Below are positions 1-8,196 of a stretch of 64,000 nucleotides of DNA, piece after piece. The position numbers were made by a program, and so were the translations under genes. Each line of letters opens with the position of its first letter. Position 1 is the first letter of the stretch. The stretch spans positions 1,178,001 to 1,242,000 of the forward strand of contig OZ246966.1 of NCBI GenBank assembly GCA_965232405.1, read 5' to 3'. The notes beneath the pieces are model-generated. The model saw only the letters and a list, made by a program, of their open reading frames with translations, had not been told where the DNA came from and made no database searches. Source of the DNA: RCIO01 sp965232405 (GTDB lineage Bacteria; Pseudomonadota; Alphaproteobacteria; Rhizobiales; Rhizobiaceae).

Positions 1-123
1 ACGGCCAAAGGTGGTTTCGGCCAGACCAGATGTCTGGCAGTAGTCTCTGATTTCCTGCAGCAGGGTGCTGCTGTCGAGTTCTTCGAGACCCATTTCCTCC
101 CAGCCGATCTGCGCGGCGCGCAA
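1..123 (-). CDS. Small conserved protein, N-terminal fragment (runs off left edge)
   Basis: An open frame enters from the left edge; its first 41 codons lie in the window. The TTG start at 123 is chosen because an AGGAGG ribosome binding site lies about 7 bases upstream. The visible part is acidic, with a DYCQTSGLAETTFGR stretch. From memory this resembles short rhizobial proteins with a helix-turn-helix-like segment, but I cannot assign a function from 41 residues. It sits about 170 bases downstream of the FMN reductase gene on the same strand, with no obvious terminator between, so it may or may not belong to that operon. Confidence 0.5.
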   Translation of the reverse strand, partial: MRAAQIGWEEMGLEELDSSTLLQEIRDYCQTSGLAETTFGR

Positions 124-297
124 TATCGGCCCTCCTAATGTGCCTGTCGCGTGTCTCCTGCCGACCGGCACACCAAAAAACTGAACCCTTCACCCGGGTC
201 AGGCAACCACAAAGACACCCACGCATTGCCCACGATTGATTGAGTGGGCAAGAAAGTGGGATTCGTTCTCATACCTCCCTGCACCCGACCCGCCGAG

Positions 298-822
298 CTA
301 CAGGCTGTCCGCAAACGCCTCCAGATTTTCCGTCGCAAATTCAATGATTTGCTCGTCGATCAGCGCGCCGTCCTTGGTCTTCTCATTGGCGAACGGGACG
401 ACGATTTCCTTGCATGGGAAGACCCTGGCGAGCATGCCGTTGAGAATGTATTTCAGGTGCGACTGGGCGCGCACGCCGCCAAGAACGCCACCCGAAGTGG
501 AGACGACGATGCACGGCTTGTATTTGAACACGGAGGCGTAGGCCGGGCGCGAAGCCCAGTCGATTGCGTTCTTCAATACGCCCGGCACGGAGTAGTTGTA
601 TTCCGGCGTCACGAAGACAACACCGTCGGCGCCGCCAACTTCGGCAATGAAGGCCGCAACCTTGGGATCGTCCTTCAGATCGGCATTGTAGTGCGGCAGA
701 TCGCCGATCTTGGCGACAACGACTTCAGCCCGTCCCTTCATCTGCTCGGCGAGCGTCAACGCTGTGGCGCGCGAGGAGGAGGAAGCGCGCAGGCTTCCAT
801 AGATGAAGAGCAGTTTGGGCAT
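298..822 (-). CDS. NADPH-dependent FMN reductase family protein
   Basis: A 174-residue flavodoxin-fold protein. The N-terminal GSLRASSSSRA loop is the FMN-phosphate site of the NADPH-dependent FMN/quinone/chromate reductase family. The PEYNYSVPGVLKNAIDW segment is the family's isoalloxazine/NAD(P)H loop. Length is normal for the family. The ATG has an AGGAGGA site and lies 12 bases after the DctM stop, so it is probably the last gene of the minus-strand operon that starts at 6237. Such enzymes reduce flavin or quinones with NAD(P)H in the cytoplasm. In this context it could supply reduced flavin or detoxify quinones made from catechol-like substrates, but that role is inference. Confidence 0.85.
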   Translation of the reverse strand: MPKLLFIYGSLRASSSSRATALTLAEQMKGRAEVVVAKIGDLPHYNADLKDDPKVAAFIAEVGGADGVVFVTPEYNYSVPGVLKNAIDWASRPAYASVFKYKPCIVVSTSGGVLGGVRAQSHLKYILNGMLARVFPCKEIVVPFANEKTKDGALIDEQIIEFATENLEAFADSL

Positions 823-834
823 GAAGACTTCCTC

Positions 835-2148
835 CTACAAACGCGCAAGCCAGGTCGAAATTTCAGGAATGGCCACAAGGATGGCCAGCGCGACAATCAT
901 TGCCGCAACGAAGGGGAGAGCTCCGCGGAATATCTGGCCGACCGACAGGTCGGGATCGTCCATCGCAGACTTGATGGTGTAGACCGAAAGCCCGAAGGGC
1001 GGGGTCAGCAATCCCATCTCGACGGCCACCACGGTCAGCACGCCGAACCAGATCCGGTCGAAGCCGGCAGCCTCGGCTACCGGCAAGGCGATTGGCAACA
1101 GGATCAGCATGATCGAGATCGAGTCGATCAGGCAGCCAAGTGCGATGATGAGGAGAAGATAGAGGATCAGAAAGCCGTAGGGCCCGATCGGTCCTTCGAG
1201 AAAGAATTCCGCCAGTTCGCGCGGAACGCCGGAGAGCGCCAGCATCCGCGAAAACAGCGTGGCAGCCAGAATGAGGAACAGAACCGACACTGTAATCTGT
1301 CCTGTCTCCACCAGAATCTTCCAGAACGACTGCCGGGTCAGCGAACGCCGGACGATTGCGATTACCAGCGCTCCGAACGCGCCGGCGGCACCCGCCTCGG
1401 TGGGATTGAGAAAGCCGCCATAGAGCCCGCCCAGAACGACAATCATGAGCACAAGGATCGGCACCGCCTTGCGCACCATCTGAAGGGCGGTGAAGTCGGC
1501 ATAACTCGCGGTGTCGTGCGTATTGTCGAAGACGAACGAACCGCGAAAGCGCGCCAGCAGCATGATCGTGGCGGAAAAAATGAGCGCCAGCAGGATGCCC
1601 GGCCCGATACCGGCCAGAAACATGCGCCCGACCGATTCCTCGGCCAGCACGGCATAAACGATCATCAGCAACGACGGCGGGATCAGCATGCCGAGCACCG
1701 ATGAGCCTGCGACAATGCCTGTTGCGAATTTCTTGGAGTAACCGTGGCGGGTCATCTCCGGCACGGCAACCCGGCTGAAAACCGTTGCCGAGGCAATCGA
1801 AATTCCCGTGATGGAGGCAAAGACGGCATTGGCGAACACCGTCGCGACGCCAAGGCCGGCGGTTATTCGCCGCAAGAGTTTCTGGAACACGTCAAACGTG
1901 TCCTTGCCGACATTGGATACGGTGACGAGCAGCCCCATCAGCACAAAAAGCGGCACCACCGCGAACAGATATTCGCGCAGGGAATCGTTCGCCACGGCAC
2001 CCAGCATACGCATGGCGACCGCATCGCCACGGATCATCATGATGCCGCCGAACGATACCGTCAGCATGCCTATGCCGATGGGCAATCCGAGATAGATAAG
2101 CACCAGCAGAGCGACAACCGCATAACTTCCGACTTCGATCGGGCTCAT
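835..2148 (-). CDS. dctM: TRAP transporter large permease, DctM subunit
   Basis: A 437-residue, highly hydrophobic protein with about twelve membrane segments and the DctM pattern of glycine/proline-rich motifs (GIPFGLSVYTIK-like end, AGSSVLGMLIPPS). It is the ion-coupled translocation subunit of a tripartite ATP-independent periplasmic transporter. The open frame extends much further upstream, but the ATG at 2148 (MSPIEVGSYAV) overlaps the DctQ stop by four bases (ATGA), the usual translational coupling, and the upstream extension is only an out-of-frame copy of dctQ. Transport is normally driven by Na+ or H+. The substrate cannot be read from this subunit; the neighbours suggest an aromatic or related organic acid. 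Confidence 0.93.
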   Translation of the reverse strand: MSPIEVGSYAVVALLVLIYLGLPIGIGMLTVSFGGIMMIRGDAVAMRMLGAVANDSLREYLFAVVPLFVLMGLLVTVSNVGKDTFDVFQKLLRRITAGLGVATVFANAVFASITGISIASATVFSRVAVPEMTRHGYSKKFATGIVAGSSVLGMLIPPSLLMIVYAVLAEESVGRMFLAGIGPGILLALIFSATIMLLARFRGSFVFDNTHDTASYADFTALQMVRKAVPILVLMIVVLGGLYGGFLNPTEAGAAGAFGALVIAIVRRSLTRQSFWKILVETGQITVSVLFLILAATLFSRMLALSGVPRELAEFFLEGPIGPYGFLILYLLLIIALGCLIDSISIMLILLPIALPVAEAAGFDRIWFGVLTVVAVEMGLLTPPFGLSVYTIKSAMDDPDLSVGQIFRGALPFVAAMIVALAILVAIPEISTWLARL

Positions 2149-2711
2149 AAGTTGGCACCATGCGCGCGGTCCGCGCTCCACAGCCGGATAATGCGAACGA
2201 CGAACTCGATGGCAGCGACCGTCAATCCGAGCAGTATCAGCGTGCGGAACGGCCATGTGGGCAGCGTACCCAGTCCGGGCGTGCCGATGAATTCGGAAGA
2301 CGCCCAGTCCTTGCGGAGCGTGGTGACAGTGGCCCAGGCCATGCCGCCAACCACGGCTGCGCCGAGCAGATTGAAGATCGCGCGAAACAGGTCTCCGGCG
2401 CGCGGGTAACGGGCGGCGAACGGTTCGAAGAACACTTCGGTTCGGGCCAGCCGGTCGGCCCTGACAGTGGCCGCCAGTTGCAGCGCGACAATCATCACCA
2501 GCAGCAAGGCGCCAAGTTCGGAAATGAGCGGCAGAGACGAGCCGAACAGATTTCGAGCGACGATATCGGCACAAATGATCAGCATGAGCCCGCCGATCAT
2601 CACCGTGCCGAGCGCAGCAAGACCCTCGACAGCCAGTGTCCAGAGCCTGCCGCCTGCATCGCTTCGGCGCCCCTCTTCAGGGGCGCCGGCGTTGTTTTCG
2701 TCAACTTCCAA
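2145..2711 (-). CDS. dctQ: TRAP transporter small permease, DctQ subunit
   Basis: A 188-residue protein with four membrane segments, matching the DctQ family (PF04290) pattern: a first helix followed by a polar ARNLFGSSLPLISEL motif, then LARTEVFF after the second pair. It partners DctM (four-base ATGA overlap downstream) and lies 15 bases after the DctP gene. It forms the membrane complex that receives the substrate from DctP. The N-terminus carries about 20 polar residues ahead of the first helix, which is ordinary for the family. Confidence 0.92.
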   Translation of the reverse strand: MEVDENNAGAPEEGRRSDAGGRLWTLAVEGLAALGTVMIGGLMLIICADIVARNLFGSSLPLISELGALLLVMIVALQLAATVRADRLARTEVFFEPFAARYPRAGDLFRAIFNLLGAAVVGGMAWATVTTLRKDWASSEFIGTPGLGTLPTWPFRTLILLGLTVAAIEFVVRIIRLWSADRAHGANL

Positions 2712-2726
2712 GACAGCAGTCCGGGA

Positions 2727-3806
2727 TCAGAGTTCTTCGTCCCAGTCGCGCACCGGGTCTTCACCCTTGGCGCGCACGCCGTCGAGATAGGCCTTCAGGA
2801 ACTCCCGCGCGGGAATGCCCTGCGCTTCGAGACCGTCGGCCCATTCCTTGGCAATGTTCGGCATGGCGTTCACCCATGCCTCGCGATCTGCCTGGCTCAT
2901 CTGCGACATGGTGACCGGCGGGTTCTGGTCCTTGCCGGCGTCAAGCATCAGCTCGAACATCTTCTCGTGCCGCTGGACCAGATCGTTGCCGTGGCTGACA
3001 GTGTAGTACTTGCCGGCTTCGACCATCGCGTTCTGAACTTCTTCCGGCAGCCCGTCCCAGCTGTCGCGGTTGATCGCAACCGCGCCCGAGAACGCCACGC
3101 CCATGTCGACGCGAGTGATGTAAGGCGCAACCTCGTAGATCTTTGCGGGGAAGACGCCCAAGGCCAGCGACAGCACGCCATCCGAAACGCCGGTTTGGAT
3201 GTCGGTGTAGAAGGTTGTCAGCGCGCCATCGACTGCGTTGGCGCCAGTGCCGCGCAGCCAGTTGCCCAGCACGCCCGGCGCAGACAGCTTCATGCCGTCA
3301 ATCGCCGCAAAGCCGTCAAGCGGCTCCTTGGTGTAGAGGTCGTAACCATCCGTGCCGGTGAAGCCGAGCACCTTGAGGTTGTGGCTTTCCCACTCGTTGC
3401 GGAACGCCTCGTTGGTCTCGAACAGTTCCGACATGACCTCAAGCTGGATAGCCGAATTGTTGGTCGAGAACGGCGCATAGCCGGACGCCTGAGACAGTGG
3501 CAGCTTGGCTGCTTCAAGGAATGAGAACACCCAACCGATATCGGTCACGCCTTCCTCAACCGAGCTCAAGGTGGCGTTGGCCTTGTAGAGCGTTCCGCCG
3601 AAAGCCTCGTTCCACTCGATCTTGTAGTTGCCGGTCGTGGCCAGGATCTCATCCGTCTTGGCCATGAAATGGGTCTTGATGAAGCCTACCCACGGGATCA
3701 CCGTGGGGTGGCTGGAGGCCACGGTCAGGTTGATCGTCTCCTGCGCCATGGCGGCCCCAGGCAGGGCGATTGCGCCTGCAAGCAGCGATGCAAAAAGGTG
3801 TTTCAT
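2727..3806 (-). CDS. dctP: TRAP transporter periplasmic solute receptor, DctP type
   Basis: A 359-residue periplasmic binding protein. Residues 1-21 form a clean Sec signal peptide ending in AMA-Q. The mature part has the DctP family layout (VEEGVTDIGWVFS, YDLYTKEPL). The start has a strong GGGAGGA site. It captures the substrate for DctQM. The segment that normally carries the conserved carboxylate-binding arginine (consensus about G-x-K-I-R-x-P-G) reads GMKLSAPG here, with serine near residue 175 where most family members have Arg. The substrate may therefore be bound differently from a C4-dicarboxylate. First of the three TRAP genes, 33 bases after the YciI-like gene. Confidence 0.9.
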   Translation of the reverse strand: MKHLFASLLAGAIALPGAAMAQETINLTVASSHPTVIPWVGFIKTHFMAKTDEILATTGNYKIEWNEAFGGTLYKANATLSSVEEGVTDIGWVFSFLEAAKLPLSQASGYAPFSTNNSAIQLEVMSELFETNEAFRNEWESHNLKVLGFTGTDGYDLYTKEPLDGFAAIDGMKLSAPGVLGNWLRGTGANAVDGALTTFYTDIQTGVSDGVLSLALGVFPAKIYEVAPYITRVDMGVAFSGAVAINRDSWDGLPEEVQNAMVEAGKYYTVSHGNDLVQRHEKMFELMLDAGKDQNPPVTMSQMSQADREAWVNAMPNIAKEWADGLEAQGIPAREFLKAYLDGVRAKGEDPVRDWDEEL

Positions 3807-3839
3807 GCTTTTCCTCCCAGTTTGTCAGACCGCTCCCGG

Positions 3840-4244
3840 TCAGACGATTTCAAATTTCTGCGTCGAGTAATCGAGCCGGATCGTCTGGCTCCCTTCGTTG
3901 ATCATCCAGGGCCGCACCCGAAAGCTGCGCGCGCCCGCCTTGTGCATCGGGTCACGTTCGGCGATTTCGATGGCCTCGGCACGCGATCCCGCGCGAACGA
4001 TCACCATGCCCTCCCCGTCCCACTGCTTCTCGTCGTCCGACCACATCGGGCCGGCGGCAAACATCACGCCGTCCTTCTCCAGCTGCACCTGGAATTCCAG
4101 ATGCGCTTCCAGATTTGCCAGTACCGGCCCAAGCCCGTCCGTCGGGGTGGTGAAGATTGCGTAGAGCTGCTTCTGCAGCATGGCCTTGCTGGCGGCCATG
4201 ACATCCGCGACGGGTAACGAGGCTGGCCCCTCTGCCTGGCTCAT
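3840..4244 (-). CDS. YciI-like domain protein
   Basis: A 134-residue protein of the YCII superfamily (ferredoxin-like alpha/beta fold related to muconolactone isomerase). Visible features are the LEAHLEFQVQLEKDGVMFAAGPM helix-turn region and the R-A-x-S-RAEAIEIAERDPMHKAGARSF segment, where the DP and H residues are those usually proposed to line the active site. Function in the family is largely unproven. It lies in the operon between the CoA-transferase and TRAP genes, so it may act on an intermediate of the same pathway, for example as an isomerase or lactone hydrolase; this is inference. Confidence 0.75.
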   Translation of the reverse strand: MSQAEGPASLPVADVMAASKAMLQKQLYAIFTTPTDGLGPVLANLEAHLEFQVQLEKDGVMFAAGPMWSDDEKQWDGEGMVIVRAGSRAEAIEIAERDPMHKAGARSFRVRPWMINEGSQTIRLDYSTQKFEIV

Positions 4245-4274
4245 ATCGCACTCCCTCTCATTCCTGGCGCCGCC

Positions 4275-5420
4275 TCAGCTTGCCTTGCGACGGCGCAGCT
4301 CCTCGCGGATTTCCTCGCCATGTTCGTCAAGCACCGGTGGCGGCAACACCTCCTTTGCCGCCTCGCCGTCGAAATTGTAGGGCGGCCGCACCGTGGTAAA
4401 GGTACCCAGCTCGCTGCTCGGCGCACTGATCTTGATGCCAAGATGCTGCGCCTGCGGGTCTTCCAGCGCCTCGTTTGAATCGTAGGCCGGCGAATGCGGA
4501 ACTTCGGCGCTCAGAAGCCTGTCGCACCAATTGTCGCGCGTATCGGTTTTGAAGATCGGCGTGAAATGCGCGATCAGATCGTCCTGATGCTTGATCCTCT
4601 CAAGCCGCTCGCTGAAGCGCGGGTCGTCCTTGAGCTGCTGCTCACCCGTCGCGTCCAGCAGTCCTTCCCAGAATTTCGTCGGCGACGACAGGTGGATGGC
4701 GATCCATTTTCCGTCGGAACACTCGAAAGTGTAGCTCTGCGAAACCACCGGCCGCGACAGCGGCCCCATCACCTCGCCCACCGAATAGTAGTGGGTGAAA
4801 CTGTCCAGGTTGAAATGGCACATCGCCTCCAGCATGGAGATGTCGATGCGGTGACCTTCGCCGGTTCTGGACCGCTGCAGCAGGGCGGCAAGAATGGCCA
4901 TTGCCGCGTACTGCCCGGTCACCGCGTCGGCGATCGCCGGGCCGATGACACGTGGATTGGCCGGCGGCGTCAGCAGCCGCAGATAGCCGCTCGCGGCCTG
5001 CGCCACCGTGTCATAGGCTGGGCGGTCGCGCGCTGGCCCGCTGGTGCCGAAGCCGGAGATGGCGCAGTAGATCAGGTCGGGCCGCAGCTTGCGCAGTTCC
5101 GTCTCGCCGGCGCCAAGCTTTTCAGCAACGCCCGGCCGGAAATTCTGGATGAAGACATCCGCTCCGGCGACGAGATCGTGCAGGGTCTCGCGATCTTCCG
5201 GCTTCTTGGTGTCGAGTGCAATGGAGCGCTTGTTGCGGTTGTAGGTCTGATAATGTGGCGAGTAGAGCCCGCCCTTGAAGGCGCGGAACGGATCGCCCTC
5301 GCCCGGCCTTTCGACCTTGATGACGTCGGCCCCGAGATCGGCCAGATGCATGCCTGCAGCCGGCCCCGTAATATAGGTGCCGAGCTCTACGACCCTAACG
5401 CCATCCAACATCTTCACCAT
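4275..5420 (-). CDS. CaiB/BaiF family (class III) CoA-transferase
   Basis: A 381-residue family III CoA-transferase. It starts with LDGVRVVELGTYITGPAAG, typical of the first Rossmann half, and has RPAYDTVAQAASG, where the Asp is the catalytic residue that forms the aspartyl-CoA anhydride. NRNKRSIALD and FRPGV are further family motifs. ATG 5420 is chosen over the long upstream frame because it lies just 10 bases after the stop of the citrate-lyase-like gene and begins the conserved domain. It should move CoA from a donor thioester such as succinyl- or acetyl-CoA onto a carboxylic acid. The adjacent citrate-synthase-fold lyase suggests that this acid is then cleaved as its CoA ester (inference). 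Confidence 0.9.
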   Translation of the reverse strand: MVKMLDGVRVVELGTYITGPAAGMHLADLGADVIKVERPGEGDPFRAFKGGLYSPHYQTYNRNKRSIALDTKKPEDRETLHDLVAGADVFIQNFRPGVAEKLGAGETELRKLRPDLIYCAISGFGTSGPARDRPAYDTVAQAASGYLRLLTPPANPRVIGPAIADAVTGQYAAMAILAALLQRSRTGEGHRIDISMLEAMCHFNLDSFTHYYSVGEVMGPLSRPVVSQSYTFECSDGKWIAIHLSSPTKFWEGLLDATGEQQLKDDPRFSERLERIKHQDDLIAHFTPIFKTDTRDNWCDRLLSAEVPHSPAYDSNEALEDPQAQHLGIKISAPSSELGTFTTVRPPYNFDGEAAKEVLPPPVLDEHGEEIREELRRRKAS

Positions 5421-5430
5421 GCGGCGCACC

Positions 5431-6237
5431 TCATTCCGCGGCCTCGCTGGCCTTGCCGCGGCCGTCATATTCGATTGCCAGATCGGCCTTGTGAGACATG
5501 ATGAAGCCGATCGAACGCATGCTCTCTTCAAACAGATGAGCCGACAGGCCGGCGGCGCGCGCGAGCAGCGGCACGGCCTTGATCGCGTTGAGCGGCCATC
5601 CGGCGTCGAGGATCGTCGCCGGTATGGCACCCGACACATTGATCGGCAGCGGCCTGTTGATGATGCCGGGCGCATGCTTGGCAAGCACCCGCAGCGTCTC
5701 GACATATTTGCCCGAAATGCCCTTCTCGTCGCAGATCGCCAGCAGGCGGTCCGCGCGCGGATCGCCGCCGCTGTGCTGGGGGTGGCCCAGACCGGGCACC
5801 TTCTTGCGCTGCGCCTTGAGCCCTTCGAGGCTGGCTATCGCTGCGGCCTCGATGTCCGTGCCGTCGGCCTCGGCCTTGTCCAGCACTTCCTGCAGATAGA
5901 CCGCCGCCGTTTCCGAGCTGCCGGCCACCACACTACCCATACCCAGCAGGCCTGCCGCCATCGCGCCCTGCCAGGCTTCGGGACCGGCGGCCAGCGTCAT
6001 CCGCGCCGCCTGCACCGAAGGCACCAGACCGTGCTCGGCAATGGCGACAAGGCAGGCATTCATCATGTCGCGCTGAGCCGGCTCCGGTTTGTCCCCCGTC
6101 ACCAGCAACCAGAAATAGTCGGTGAAGTCGATCTTGCCGATCAGGTCATCGCACAGATCGTAGCCGCGCACCGTGATGCTCTCGGCATCCGACGTCGCGA
6201 TAGACGTAAATGACTGATCCTGTTTTCCGATCCGCAT
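5431..6237 (-). CDS. Citrate synthase/citryl-CoA lyase family protein (short form)
   Basis: A 268-residue protein matching the C-terminal two thirds of citrate synthase, the size of the short citryl-CoA lyase group. The loop VPGLGHPQHSGGDPRAD holds the GHxxx..DPRA histidine shared with citrate synthases. The first catalytic His region reads QGAMAAGLLGMGS, without His, as I recall for the lyase-like group. The third catalytic position (Asp in PNVDF of citrate synthase) reads INVSGAI, so the Asp appears to be missing. It heads the minus operon and is followed 10 bases later by a CoA-transferase. A retro-Claisen cleavage of a citrate-like CoA thioester is a reasonable guess; the true substrate is unknown. 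Confidence 0.75.
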   Translation of the reverse strand: MRIGKQDQSFTSIATSDAESITVRGYDLCDDLIGKIDFTDYFWLLVTGDKPEPAQRDMMNACLVAIAEHGLVPSVQAARMTLAAGPEAWQGAMAAGLLGMGSVVAGSSETAAVYLQEVLDKAEADGTDIEAAAIASLEGLKAQRKKVPGLGHPQHSGGDPRADRLLAICDEKGISGKYVETLRVLAKHAPGIINRPLPINVSGAIPATILDAGWPLNAIKAVPLLARAAGLSAHLFEESMRSIGFIMSHKADLAIEYDGRGKASEAAE

Positions 6238-6247
6238 TGCGCTCTCG

Positions 6248-6285
6248 TTTTTCGCATGCCGAAAAAAAATACTCTTGCCGAAAAA
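6248..6285. promoter_or_regulatory. Candidate PcaU/IclR-type operator, three repeats
   Basis: Between the divergent lyase gene (start 6237) and iclR gene (start 6431) lies TTTTTCG-CATGC-CGAAAAA (6248-6266), a perfect 7-base inverted repeat with a 5-base spacer. Its right half TGCCGAAAAA (6257-6266) recurs as a direct repeat at 6276-6285, 19 bases on. A palindrome plus one extra direct repeat is the geometry described for the PcaU operator in Acinetobacter. The site overlaps the expected promoter of the minus operon. It was assigned by eye only. Confidence 0.5.
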
Positions 6286-6430
6286 CTAGACCTCCACTAG
6301 CGTAGCGTCAAGGTTGAAACCGACCGGCGGGCCAGCTAGCCGGAGTTCAGGTTGTGGGGAGCAGCGGCTGACGTCGACGGACGAGGGACAGGTGTGGTCG
6401 AGCGGAACGATCGCGCGAGACGCACCGCCA

Positions 6431-7258
6431 ATGGACATGAATGACAACCTCGAAAACGAAGATCGGGAATCGCGTCCGGCCGAGTTTGTCGAGGCGCTCG
6501 CAAAGGGCTTGGCGATACTTGAGAGTTTCGACGCCGAACATTCCGTCATGACGCTCAGCGAAGTGGCGCGACGTGTCGGCCTTTCGCCGGCGGCAGCCCG
6601 GCGCAGTCTGATCACTCTCCAGACGCTGGGCTATGTCGGCCAGAACGCCAAGCAATTCCACCTCACGCCCAGGGTGATGACGCTTGGCTCCTCCTTCTAT
6701 TTCTCGGCCCATATCGACGAGGTCCTGCAGCCCAATTTGCGTGAACTCGTCAGCAGGTTCGGCGATGCTTCCTCGGTGGGCACGCTCGACGGCGAGAATG
6801 TCATCTATATCGCTCACAATTCGGTCCAGCGGGCACGCCGTGCCGCCGCGGTCGTTGGCGCACGCTACCCCGCCTTTGCCACGTCGCTGGGGCGCATCTT
6901 GCTGGCGGGCCTGCCGGATGAGGCGCTCGATGCCTACATCGCCAAGGTCAGGCCGGAGCCGCTGACGTCGAAGACGCTGATCGACCCCAAGGCGATCCAC
7001 CGTGAAATCCTGGCCGTGCGCAAGGCCGGCTATTCGACCACGGTCGACCAGCTCGACTACGGCATTACCGCGATTGCCGTGCCTATCCGCGATGCGGCGG
7101 GCCGGACATTCGCCGCGCTGAATTCCTCCGGCTATACCGGCATGGTCACGCCTGAAAGCCTCGTTGCCGAACGGCTTCCGACCTTGCAGGCGTCCGCCTC
7201 ACACATCGCCCATGCCATGTCGCGCTATCCGGTGTTACTGTCGATCATCGGTTCGTGA
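6431..7258 (+). CDS. IclR family transcriptional regulator, PcaR/PcaU/PobR type
   Basis: A 275-residue regulator. The N-terminal winged helix-turn-helix (about residues 18-75) begins FVEALAKGLAILESF and continues with MTLSEVARRVGLSPAAARR, the form seen in the PcaR/PcaU/PobR branch that controls beta-ketoadipate and other aromatic-acid genes. The C-terminal effector domain contains FATSLGRILLAGL and YGITAIAVPI. ATG 6431 is preferred to the longer frame because the domain follows directly; no strong ribosome site is visible. It lies between two divergent catabolic operons and probably senses the substrate or an intermediate and controls both, through the repeat array at 6248-6285. Confidence 0.88.
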   Translation: MDMNDNLENEDRESRPAEFVEALAKGLAILESFDAEHSVMTLSEVARRVGLSPAAARRSLITLQTLGYVGQNAKQFHLTPRVMTLGSSFYFSAHIDEVLQPNLRELVSRFGDASSVGTLDGENVIYIAHNSVQRARRAAAVVGARYPAFATSLGRILLAGLPDEALDAYIAKVRPEPLTSKTLIDPKAIHREILAVRKAGYSTTVDQLDYGITAIAVPIRDAAGRTFAALNSSGYTGMVTPESLVAERLPTLQASASHIAHAMSRYPVLLSIIGS

Positions 7259-7335
7259 GTACGGTCAGGGGGAAGAAATATTGACTGGAAAACCAACCGG
7301 CGCTGCGGCGCCTCAGGTCTGAAAGGAGGAACGGC

Positions 7336-8196
7336 ATGGCCCAACTTGTAGCCACGCTGGCATCGACCCACCATCCATTCTACCTCAAGGCGACCACGAT
7401 GCCGCCGGAACAGCAGATGCCAGAGGCGCCGGAGTGGAAGCGAAAGGTGGAGGCCTATCGCGAGACGCTTTCGCGCACCAAACCGGACATTCTGGTGATG
7501 GTCGGGTCGGACCATTTCCACCAGATCTTCCTGGACAACTGCCCGCAGTTCCTGATCGGCAAGGCCGAGCGTTACGACGCGACCTTCTGGAACGAGGAGC
7601 GGGAATTCGAAATCCCCAAATTCGTCCTGGACGGTGACCTGGACATGTCACGCTTCATGCACCAGCACCTGATGGACCAGGGTTTCGATTTCGCCTTTTC
7701 CAACGAGCTGAAGATCGACCATTCGATCATATGCCCGATCATCACGGTACGGCCCGACGCCGACCTGCCGGTGGTTCCCATCTACACCAACATCTTTGCC
7801 CCGCCGCTGCCCTCGCCGAAACGCTTCTACGACCTCGGCCGGGCCATTCGCAAAGCGATCGACGACTATCCGTCGGACAAGCGCATCGCCGCCATCGGAA
7901 CGGGTCACCTGTCGCTGGAACTGGGGGGGCCGCGCCAGTTCATGGAAACCGGGCCCGATCCCGAGTTCGACCGGCAGGCAATCGAATGGCTCAGCAGCGG
8001 CGACATCGAGAGCATCCTGGCCAATGTGACGCATGAGAGCATGGTGAAGTCCGGCAATGCCACGCAGGGCTTCCTGAACTTCATCCTGATGCTCGGCGTC
8101 GCCGGTCCGGAGAAGGCCGACTACGTCGACAATCTCGATCTCTTCCACACGATGGAGGCCTATTTCACCTGGTATCACGAGGAGAAGGCGGCATGA
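7336..8196 (+). CDS. ligB-like: Extradiol ring-cleavage dioxygenase, class III, LigB-type catalytic subunit
   Basis: A 286-residue member of the LigB family (protocatechuate 4,5-dioxygenase beta subunit, gallate dioxygenase and relatives). Likely Fe(II) ligands are His12 (STHHPF), His60 (VGSDHFH) and Glu234 (VTHESM). His191 in GTGHLSLELGG corresponds to the catalytic base. A strong AAGGAGG site precedes the ATG. It overlaps the LigA-type gene by four bases (ATGA), as expected for a two-subunit enzyme. The reaction is meta-cleavage of a catechol ring beside the hydroxyls, using O2. The exact substrate cannot be told; protocatechuate, gallate or a methylated or decarboxylated analogue are candidates. 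Confidence 0.88.
   Translation: MAQLVATLASTHHPFYLKATTMPPEQQMPEAPEWKRKVEAYRETLSRTKPDILVMVGSDHFHQIFLDNCPQFLIGKAERYDATFWNEEREFEIPKFVLDGDLDMSRFMHQHLMDQGFDFAFSNELKIDHSIICPIITVRPDADLPVVPIYTNIFAPPLPSPKRFYDLGRAIRKAIDDYPSDKRIAAIGTGHLSLELGGPRQFMETGPDPEFDRQAIEWLSSGDIESILANVTHESMVKSGNATQGFLNFILMLGVAGPEKADYVDNLDLFHTMEAYFTWYHEEKAA

Noticed and set aside
244..1704. Long plus-strand open frame across the FMN reductase and dctM genes
   Set aside because: Low-complexity, charge-rich translation, no ribosome site, and it covers two clear genes on the other strand.
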